Shown here: positions 51,901 to 63,228 of the stretch, in pieces
Layout: every line of letters begins with the position of its first letter
How positions within the stretch are numbered: position 1 is the stretch's first letter
NCBI GenBank assembly: GCA_037013495.1
Contig: CM072802.1
Location: forward strand, 43,004,501-43,068,500
Direction of reading: 5' to 3'
Source of the DNA: Hippophae tibetana
Lineage: Eukaryota; Streptophyta; Magnoliopsida; Rosales; Elaeagnaceae
DNA: 64,000 nt
Notes under the pieces: generated by a model
What the model saw: the letters and a program-made list of their open reading frames with translations, nothing else
Databases searched by the model: none
What the model was told of the DNA's origin: nothing
Position numbers and translations under genes: made by a program

Positions 51901-54900
51901 ACGGATCAAAACAAATCAAATCAGAATAGATCATTTGAACAATGGATTGGATCGGATCGGATCAGATGTCTTCTCTAACTGAGGTCCTTTTAAGTTATTA
52001 AAAAAAGGACAATATAACTAAATTTCACGTAATTATATTAAACTATTAAAATCAATGTAAATTCCCATATTATCGCAATCCTAGCGAATTTAAGTTTCTA
52101 GAGGGTGGAAAACGAACATTACATATGCTTTTACATCCTCCCTATATTAAAAAATTTCCCAAGAAGGTATTTCAAAACAAGTCTAGAAAAGATACAAAAC
52201 TTTGAAAGCATACGAATATAATCTAACACAAACCAACTGTCTTGGTTCCTGTATTATAAAACAGATAGGCCAAAATATAATCTAACACAAACCAACTGTC
52301 TTGGTTCCTGTATTATAAAACAGATAGGCCAAAAGAAAAACTGACTGACTCCATTTCCAACACATTCAAACTAATATTTTGAGACCAGGACATGTTCCCA
52401 AGGGAAACATGCTTTAAACACTTCAAAACAGTACACCTCTACTAATAAATGTACATATATAAGATATTAACGATAAAGTTCAAAAAGCATACCCGTGACC
52501 AAATCTTTTCTAGCCAATGCATTGAACTCTTTCAAGCGAACATATCCAACTGACGTGCCATTATCCATTTTTTCCAATCTGTAAAAGACAGGAGTTCGGG
52601 CAACAAGATTTCTCTGAACTTTTATAGATTCAATAGGCCCACAATTGCCATGCTTCACCTATAATAACAATACTTTCCATAAAAATGATGGGGAAACAAT
52701 GTAACAAAAGTGAGAATCCAAAATTGCAGCATCAACTATGTTAAATTTTAAGTGAAAACAATATTTGATCTAGAAAGGAGTACTTTACAAAAAAGAATTA
52801 GAACCTTCCAAATTGTGCCTTTCACTTTAGTGTTCTTTACATGAGAAGTACATAACAAATTGATCATTTATTTCTTCATTGCTCAATTGCGCAAAGATTT
52901 CCAAATTTTGGCTTTTACCTTGTTGAATTTAGAATGATTTAACTCTATGATATATATATTGATGAAGTAAAATTACTAAATTATCCCTAGTTTTAACTGT
53001 CAATGGACAGCGTAGTTGTCCATAACAGTTTTGCTGTGCTCCATTAATAGTTTTGTTGTCCATAACAGTTTTGCTGTAATTTATTGACCATATTCATTTA
53101 GTTGTACACAGCTGTTGTCCATAGTCTTTTTAGCTGTAAATAATTGTCCATAAACAGCTGTCCATACTCAGGAATCCATGGCTGTCCATAAACAATTGTC
53201 CAACCGTTGGTCATAGACAGGTTTGTTGTATTTTGTAAAATCTATAAATAGAAAGAAATCATAAGACCAAATCATTCGATCATTTTCATATAACATTCTT
53301 AACTTATTTTTGACATTAACACTCCTCTTAAGCTGGAACATAGACATCTAAGATGCTCAACTTGGAAAAAAGTATTAAAAAATGACAAATAAAATTATGG
53401 TAACAACCTTAATGACTATATGATATATCTACCGTGTTGAATTTGGACTGATAAACTTTATTAGCTTAATTAGAAAAGAGGATATATCTGACAACTTAAA
53501 ACTACTAAATTATCCCTAGTTTTAACACACCTAATTGGTGTTTGCTTTGCAAGAGAGTTCTCAAGACATTAATTATTTATTTTTATATTGTCCAATTGCT
53601 CAAGTCTAAGCTAAAAGATGGATGTAAAATGGGCTATTTAGGATCAAGCAATTTTTTGTTGCTAGAAAAGTTTCATACACATGGGAAGGGCTAGGAAGGT
53701 TACAGAGTTGTGAGGTTGGAACAATTCTTTAGATTTTATGATTTAAGAGGAATAATAAAATTTTCAAGAATAATGAGAATGAGAGTAGTCTTTCTTACGA
53801 GAAAGTTTTATTCTTAACTTCATCATAGGTATTGATTTATAAAAAAATGTAAAGATTATTCTCTTATAAGTTTTTTTTTGTTTTTTTAAAATAAACAATA
53901 ATTTAAAATAATTAATTAATAATTACAAAGTTATAAGGTGGATCAGAAATCCACTTCTGAAAAAGACACCAAAATATACCAAGTAAAACTATAATCCCCA
54001 TCTAAAACATCGATCCAAAACCAACCTAAGATAAACAAACTTCCTAATTAAAATTAATGAGAAATTGAGAGTAACCTTTTCAATCTTTTGAAGTTGACGC
54101 CCAAGAGGACGCTAAAAATAAAATTATCTTCCACAAAAACGTATTATCATTCTCACTAGCATCAAAAATTCTCTTATTCCTCCGCATCAGTAACACCCAA
54201 AGATAACTCTCACCCCACAATTCCAACCCTTGCCTTTGAAGCCTTATTGCTCCTCCAATAATAGAAAAGGATTCCAAAAATAAGGAATGACAAGATCCTA
54301 AAAAAGCCCACTATAAACCCACATTGTTCCATAGCTTTGACCAAATGACATAAGCAACATGACAATGTAAAAACAAATGAACAATACCTTCTTATAAAGC
54401 ATACACCAATTAAGAGAAAAGCAAAATATGGTGAGCCTTAATTAAATCCAATCATTTATGTTCATCTTTTTAAGATTAATCAACCACTTCAAAAATTTTG
54501 ACTTTACTTGGAATTCGACTAAACCACATACTTATAGAGATTAAAAAATTGACTATTGGAATCATCCACTAAGACCTCAAAATAAGACTTAAAAAAAATA
54601 TCCGGATGGATCCACAGTCCATATGCTTCTATCATTACTATTAACACTTATGTTGACTCTATCCAATTCTGACATTAAGCTCTAAATATTTTCTATTTCC
54701 CAATCATTCAAGTTCCTTCAAAACATAAAACAAGTGATTGGATCCTACAAATAGAAGTCTTCTTTTCCACACACAACCTATAGATGCTTGGATATCTTGT
54801 TGAAAGAGAACCATCTTCCACCCAAAGATCCTTCCAAAAACGAATATTATCTCCATTTTTTACTATGTATCTCAAAAAGGAAAAAAATACATCCGAGTCT

Positions 54901-57900
54901 TTACAAATTGACTTCAAAGAAATACAACGCTCTTGGTACAAACCACAACCCACATCCCAACCATGCTCATTCAACTCATATCGACTTTTTATAACCCTAT
55001 GTCAAAGAGAACCTTTTTCTAAGGAAAACCTCTAAGGTCACTTCACTAATAAAGCCTTGTTTCTCTTGATGATGTTAACACTTAGCCCTCTTTTTTTCTT
55101 CAACCTCTGAACTATTGCCTAATTGACTAAGTGACTCTTCCTACCTTCATTAACACCTTCCCACAAAATCTCATTATTCTCTTCTTTTCGCAACTCCCAG
55201 AAGATTAATAAATAGTAAATTGATAGACTAGACAAAACAAAATTTAGCAAAGTTAGTCGTCCCCTTCCAGAGAAAAAGTCATCTTCTATTCTGCCAATCT
55301 TCGTTCAAATCTTTTAATAACCGACAACCATAACTCTACAACTCTTGGATTACCTCCTAAAGGTTAACCAAGTATTTCAAAGGCCAAGTTTCAACTTCAC
55401 AACCCAGGAAAATAACTAAAGTTGTTACTTTATCTTCGACACAATCGATAATGCAACTTTTAGATGGATTTATCTTCAAACTTGACACGACAAAATAAAT
55501 TGATCATCTTCACGAAATTTAAAAATTCTTCATTATCGAAGGAAAATAAGATAGTATCGTCTGCAAATTAAATATGAGAAACTTCAACATTCTCTCTTCT
55601 TACACTCAGACAATCTATCAAGTTAAATCCCTTTACTCTTTCTAACAATTTGCTCAACCCATCAACTACCAAAACAAAAAGGAAAGAAGAAAGTGGATTT
55701 CCATGCCTTAACCCTCTTGAAGTCCCAAAGAACCTTATAAGTCTCCCATTAATAATAACCGAGAAAAATTTATGAAACTCAAGCAACCCTTAATTCACAT
55801 TCCCCATCTTTTCTCAAACCCTTTTTTTCAATACACTACAAAAAATTCCAATCAATATGATCATAAACTTTTTCAAAATCAATCCTGAAAACCAGAGCTT
55901 CATTACTTCTCTTGTACTCCTCTACAACCTCATTTGCTATATTTGTCTACCCTTAACAAAAACAGTTTGTTCAACATAAATAGTATAAGAACGTCTTTCA
56001 GCCTTAAAGATAAAGCCTGGGCAATGATCTTATATAAACTTATAATTAAAATTATTGACCTAAAATCCTTGACTCTCACAGCATTGGTTTCTTCATAATT
56101 AAACGAAAAAAAGTAGTATTAGTTATTTTATTAACTATACCATCATTAAAGAATTCAAAAAACACCTCCAACAACTCCTCTCTAATCATCTCCCAACACA
56201 TATGAAAGAAGGCAAAGTTATAACCATCAGGACCATGAGCCTTATCAATAGAGCATTCAAAGATTTTCTTTTTAATTTCGTCTTCTCCAAAAAATCTTTC
56301 TAACCAGCTCGCCCTTCCCACTGAGATATAGCCTCAATCTAACCCATAGATTCGATATCTCTGCTCGTGAACTAAAGAGTACGACTTCTTATAAAAATTC
56401 ACCACTTTCTCTTCAATTTGACAACTATCTACTAAGGTACCATATTGTGTTTTAATTTTTTCGATCAAGTTTCTAATTTTTCTCATGTTGGCCACATTAT
56501 GAAAAATATTTGACTTAACATCACCATGCTTAATCCAAGTAATTTTTGTCTCTAAAAGATTTCTTCATTTATAATAAGATCTTCCATCTGAATTTCCTGC
56601 CTGCTTAGATCGACTTTCATATCATCATCAAATCATCCATTGGCTTGACATCTATCTAAGAAAGAAATCCTCTACTCCAAAATTTTCCTTCTCTCACTCA
56701 AGTCACCAAACTCCTCCTTGTTCCACGTCTTTAGTTTACCTTCTAGAACTCTAACTTTTTTATAAAATTGTAACCACACCAACCCTAGACATACGCTTCT
56801 TCCCACCATTGTTGCACTTTGTTAACAAAGTCTTTATAACCAAGCCACATATTCTCAAATTTCAAAAAAACTAGACACTACTATTTCAATACGGTATTTA
56901 AAGGAACCAGGCAATGATCTTAAATGACTCTTTGACAAACCTCACTTTTAATAATTGCTCTCCACCATATCCTCCCATTCAGATAAAAAATAAAAATCCA
57001 TCAAGCTTGCAACAAATAGGATTGGATCTAAAGTTGAACCAAGTGAAACTTTCATCTATAGAAAGACTTTCTTTCAAACTAGTCTCCCTTATAAAGGAGT
57101 TAAAATCCTTCATATTTCTCGTCTTTCTACCTACATTTGATTTTCTGAAGAAAATCTCACAGACATTTAAATCACCCTTCACACATCAATTAGCACTACA
57201 AAGGCCATACAACCTAGCCAACTCCTACCAAAATAAATTTCTCCCTCTTTTTATAAGGACCATAAAGTCCTGATAACCAACACTCATCTCCTTCTATTGG
57301 TTTAATTTTGATTAAGACTAAAAACTCATCAACTACCGACTTCATAACCTCCACATTTTTAGTATCTCAAATAATAATAATACCCTTAGATCTACCTTAA
57401 GAAGGCAAAGTAAGCTCAATCCTTGAAACGGAAACCCCAAATGCTGCCAATGATTTTCTGATCAACCATAACTCGTTTTGACTCTTGGATTATAACAATA
57501 TCAGGATTCAATTTTCACACATACTCTTTTAGCACACATCTCCCTCTCCAATTACCCAAACCCCTTTGTATTCGAGCTCAAAATCTTCATAAAAAAAAGA
57601 ATCACCCACTTTATTTTTGCCTTTATCATATCTAATCTCAGAAATCAAGTCGTGTAACTCTCTCAATCCATTCTTCCTACTCTCTCTCTTAACCACCGAC
57701 TCTTTATTGCTTGGAACAAGTTTACCCCATTTTTCTTGCCAACTCCCCCACTTTTATTTCCTTTAACTGATACAAGCTTTCTTTTGTGAAATCTTTATCC
57801 TTAACTTAAGACGAATGCCCAACTTCACTTTGTAAGCAACATTTCTTTAATTTTTATTGTATATGATGACTTCTTTTTAAACCTGAGCCTCCTCCTCTGC

Positions 57901-60900
57901 AAGCAATTCAAAATTTGAGTACAACAATTGAATATGAGCCAAAACCTCATCTCCTTTACAATCATCATCACTACTTGCATTATCTTCATCTTCAATCTCA
58001 GATATCGTATCACTATCAGTCTCTTGAAGAACATTATCTTCCACTTCTTCAAAAACCTTCAAATTGTCCCTATCTTATATACTATAATTGAAGAGATAAG
58101 GAAAATCAACAACACACTCTAGAATTTCATCAACATTAGAGCTCATGATGACATCTTCAATAATAAGGGCTTCCTCATTCTCAATTTCACTTTTTTCACA
58201 CTCAAAATCGCTCTCACTACCTTCCTCAATCCTTACACGAATATCTTTTAAAATCAAGTTAGAGTCATTCGAGCAGCAAAGGCTAAAAAAATTTCTTTTC
58301 AAAACCACCTCATCATGTAGACCTCCACACTGAATGGGATTGAAATTAAAAAGATAACCTTTTGGCTTCAAACTTCCCAAATTTTACTAAAAAACCAGCT
58401 CCTTTATCAGAATAGCTAGATCACTTAACGCTTCTACTAACACTAAAAAATCTCCACTATCTTTCAAGAAAAGATGCCCATAACTTAAGTTTTTTACCAC
58501 CTGCTTATTTTCAACCAAACACCCAACATCACTAAGAGAGTAATTAGACGTATTCCAATCAACTTCTATCAATCCCCCAAACAAGTTTCCAATTCATTCG
58601 AAAACACCGACACTCCATAAATGAAAAGGTAGACCTTCAAAAGCTAACCAATCATTCAAAACAACTAGTTTTTCCCTCCATAAACACACTTCTTATCTCC
58701 ATCCTTCTATTTTCACAATCAAGCTCTTATCCAAGCATAATCTAGGATGCTTCTTCAAATTAGTGAAAGTCTTCTCAGACTTGCAAAGCAATAAGCTTTA
58801 TCGACCATAAAAGGCGAAAGCTTAGTCTACACGAGAATCAATCTTCTAACCTTTTTCGAATGTGAACCAACTATATCAGATATCATCTTGAACACATAAA
58901 AGAGTCATACTCCAATCTCTACTTTCAAACCAAGAACTTGTATCCCAAAAAACGTCTTTAGTAGCCAAAGAAGTTTTCTCAACTGAATGACTAATTTTTC
59001 TCTTATTATCCCAAGATTTTCCATATAGAAAGGCAAATCAACCAATACACTCCATCCTTTTTTCTCCAAAGATAGTTATTAAATCCATTCTCCCATTTTT
59101 CAACCATTTAGACAAAGTTCCAAAGAATCCACCGCTATTTTTACTAGTTGCAAAGCTCAACCAAAATTTTCCCTTCTAAGCTTCTTTAAAAAGCTAGAAG
59201 AGTCCTTCAAAGAAAAAAAGTTCCTTCAAACAGTTTGCAAACCATCTTAACTCTCCCAAATCACACCTCATACGAAGACTAGCAAAGCTAGATCTCAGAT
59301 CACACCTCAAACAATGATTAGCAAATCTAGATCACTCGATAACAAACACCAACAAAGCAAAAGATGATTCGTCTATTTCAAGAACAAACAACTTATTTGC
59401 AACTTGAATCACTCTCGAATGATGACCATATCATTTAAACTCATGATCTCTTAAGAAGGCTCAAGCCAACGATGAAAATTTCAACAACCTGAACCAGAGA
59501 GACCGTCGACAACTAGGGAAAAAACCAACTGATAGAAACAACGAAGAAGATCGAAAAACAGAGCCCAAGTAAAGGTGGTTGGATAAGGGAGACAAAAGCT
59601 GAAACCGGTTTAAAAGGAAAGGAAAGGAAAGGAAAGAAAACAAAGAAAACTAGAACTTCCTAATCCCAACGAAGCACCGCCAACATGAATAACTTTCAAA
59701 CACTGGAGATGGCCAGGAGAATGGAGACGAGCACCTGAGATTGGATAACGATGGACAGGAAGATGGAAGAAGAGGAGAAGCATTCACTGTTTAGACACCC
59801 AAGTAGATTTTGGGAAAACAGGGTTCTTTACCGACCGTTGCCGACAGGGCAAGATTCCAACAGTAGAAGATGATAAGATCGAAAAGAGGGCTAGAAGGTT
59901 GGGTTAATACAACTGGGGATGGGTGGTAGAGTAAAAGGTGGTTGAAAGAGAAAGGCTCCAAAATGCGAGAAACCCTCTCTCGCATCATAGGCGAGAAAAG
60001 CTACCAGAGACAACAATGAGAACCGAAGGTTGAACAGAAAAATTGGGCTAAGATAGAAAGGGGTGGGTGAAGGTGCTGGGAGATGGAAGCGAAGTAGGGA
60101 TTAGGGTCACTTCAGGGTTTTGTTTGCAAAGGGTTGGTCGCTAAAATGGTACCTCATTATAACTAGATTACTATACAAAAATTAGACTTTACACCCAAAA
60201 CAATAAATGCCTAATAGGTTTACAGGAAATCACTTGTATATTTTCTCATATGTTTCTTATAAGTTATAATTGAAGATATTGTATATCGTGGATGGGATTC
60301 GTAAAGAATAGATTATCTTAGTTAGATTTCTCTTTTGAGGGATTTGTTTGTCCATACTTCGTATTTTTGTAACTATTTATATACACAAATATGAATATAA
60401 TATGATGTTCTTATTAAAAAGGAGAGAGAAAATTAGAACCTTCATAGTAACAAAGGTTTCGTTGGGGCCTTGTAACAAAGATAATACTTCAAAAGCTGAT
60501 TTTCCCGCCACATCCTCTCCATTAACTGCTATTAATTCATCCCCCTATCAATCGAACATACAATGTTAAAGAATAATACCAATTAATTTACGTGCAATAG
60601 CTATAATTTGTCGTGCATTTCTTTTTATAGATAATTTAACCAATTGAAACAAACAAGATTTGATAGAATCATCAAGACATATAAACAAACCACCCAGAAG
60701 AAGATGAGGAGATAGGAAATCCACGACTAAAAAATGGAGAGAAATAGTTCACTCTGTCTTATGTGCTAATTACAACAAATTGTAATAGATGTTTCCTGTA
60801 AGAGGAGACTGAAGCATCAAACAAATAGTAATACCAAGGAGAACTATAAAAGAAGCAGAAATTGTCCAGATAATTAAGGATATCATGGCTCAACCAAGGG

Positions 60901-63197
60901 CACTCTCTCAACATATTGTAGAGTAGATTAATATTGTAATTCTTTCTATAGTAAACATAAGAAAGTTTGACTTTAGTGCCATGATTCATGCAATGTTCCA
61001 TCAATTTGAATTCTTGGAAGTTATTTCCTTGCTTTTTTTTCTCTCCTTTTCACTTCCTGTTTGTACTTTGGTCTGATAACCATGTTCAGAAATATTAAAT
61101 CATATAAAATAATGTACGCTTACATTGATGCCTTCTATGTTTGAAATTAGTTATTAAGGTGAAATCGTTCTAATAAGTGAATCCCATATGATGGAGATTG
61201 AAGTGCTAATCAAATTAATGTTTACCAATATTCTAAAGATTCTCAAGATCATACAAATATTCTCAGTCTGATAACCATGTTCAGAAATATTAAATCATAT
61301 AAAATAATGTATGCTTACATTGATGCCTTCTATGTTTGAAATTAGTTATTAAGGTGAAATCGTTCTAATAAGTGAATCCCATATGATGGAGATTGAAGTG
61401 CTAATCAAATTAATGTTTACCAATATTCTAAAGATTCTCAAGATCATACAAATATTCTCAAGATCCTTTGCAAGTAATTGACGGTCCAATGACTAGGGCA
61501 AAGACTAAGAGAATGAAGGAAGTTTTGCAAGGCTTGATCATAAAAGTGCAATACAAAGAGGCCGTGTTAGAAGAATCAAAAACTAAATTCGAAGATTCTA
61601 AAGCTTCACCAAGGATGGTCTATTACCTTTTTATGCAAGGGATAGATTTGGAATATCAAGTTGGGAACAAAGATTGATTTAGGAAGTAATATTTTTGTTT
61701 TAGCTAATTATGGGTTTTTTATGTTTAGTAATTTTATTTTAGTTAATTGTGGGTTTTTATTTTAAGTCTTGGTCTTTTATTTAATTGTGGGTCTTTTATG
61801 TTTAATAATTTTTATTTTAGTGAATTGTGGGCTTTTTATGTTAAGTCTTTTATTTTTAAGGTTGGATTAGGCCCAATCCATAACTAATTAGGCCCATTTC
61901 ATCTAGGGTTTTTTTCTTTCAGTGTTTCTAGCTTATTAATAAGAAGAGCTATGTAATGTTGGAAGAACGAATATTCATTAATGAAAAGAAAATTTCAAAA
62001 AGCTTCTTGCTTTGCCCTCTTGTGTATTCCACTAATTTTGTGTATTCCACTAATTTGCAAGGAATTTCTTCATAGGCGGGTAATGGAGGCCAATTAAATT
62101 GTTAAATGAACAAATGGGGATTAAATAAAACATAAGAACCAGAAAGACATTTCTACTAAATATTGTTAGAAAATTTGTAGACTTACCAAATCAAATAGTG
62201 GCACATCTTAATCATAACAGGCTTATAGCAAAATAGAATTCAAGGAAGATGTCAACCCTAAAAACTAGTAGAAAGTCAAATACGAAAGTACAAAGGCAAA
62301 CTTAGATTGAAGCATGTATCTATTAGTGCATCTTCTAAGAGATACCTGCCTCACACCAGAAGAATAGGCAGGACCATCCAACACAAGTCCTAGTACCTTC
62401 AGTTTCACAACTCCATTCTCATCAGGAAGTTCTCTAACGTTAATTCCAATGCCACTTAAGTCATACCTAGCCATCTTAGAGAACTTTCGGAAATCACAAA
62501 ACAAACATATGCCATGAAATTAGAATTGTGAAATTAAAACTTACATGAATAGAGTAAATACATCCAGGACAGACAAAAACACACACATACACGAGAGAGA
62601 GAGAGAGAGAGAGAAATAATGCAGTTCATTTTTCCTGATAATGATCCCTAATGTTACTGAAAATGAGCATGTTGCAATCTGTGTAGTTAAAATTTTAAAG
62701 GCAATAGATAATCCAGTATTATGCGTTCGTGGTGAGGAAAGAGAACAATGAATTATAATAGGAAATAAAGTAAATATGTTCTGAGAAATCCAATGACTAC
62801 TCTAGCATATAATGAAGAAAACGTAGAATTAAGATTAAGTGAAAAGAAAAGGAGCACCGAACTCATGAACATACAGAGCACACCAATGTTAGAAGAGAGA
62901 GTAGTGAACCAATTACCTCCTCAGGTGAAAGAAATCGGGTGTAAGGGTCACCCAAGCTTGCCAACATGCGCTTGATCATATCATGAGCCTTAGACCTCGT
63001 CTGAATTGAAGTACTCCTTATATCTTCCTTTCTCCGCTGAAATCATCAATCATTTATAATATGAAAAATAACTTCACATGATTTAGAAGAGCCAACAACT
63101 TGAGACAAGATGCTAAACCAACATTTTAAATAAAATATATAAAATTTTGAATTTGCTTCTAAATTCAATTCCCTTCCCCACCCAACCCTCCCCCCCC

Positions 63198-63228
<31 letters not shown>

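Larger units (their letters stand above)
52860..53880 (+). mobile_element. L1-type LINE 3' fragment, interrupted by an LTR element
   Basis: Plus strand. CLLCKR- and [10 protein letters not shown]-type wording (53533-53600) is the zinc-binding region at the end of plant L1 ORF2. It is followed by [10 protein letters not shown]-like wording (about 53730), with a T-rich 3' end near 53870. The small LTR element at 52921-53527 sits in the zinc-binding region, and the sequence on its left continues the same frame. 5'-truncated; it cannot move. Confidence 0.6.

Noticed and set aside
53000-53250. Short repeats (TGTCCATA) as a CRISPR-like array
   Set aside because: Spacing is irregular, the words are degenerate, and they lie within a solo Copia LTR of a plant genome.
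57877-58062. Acidic small protein ([19 protein letters not shown]) as a host gene
   Set aside because: It lies in the ORF1-endonuclease interval of the minus-strand LINE and reads in the same direction.
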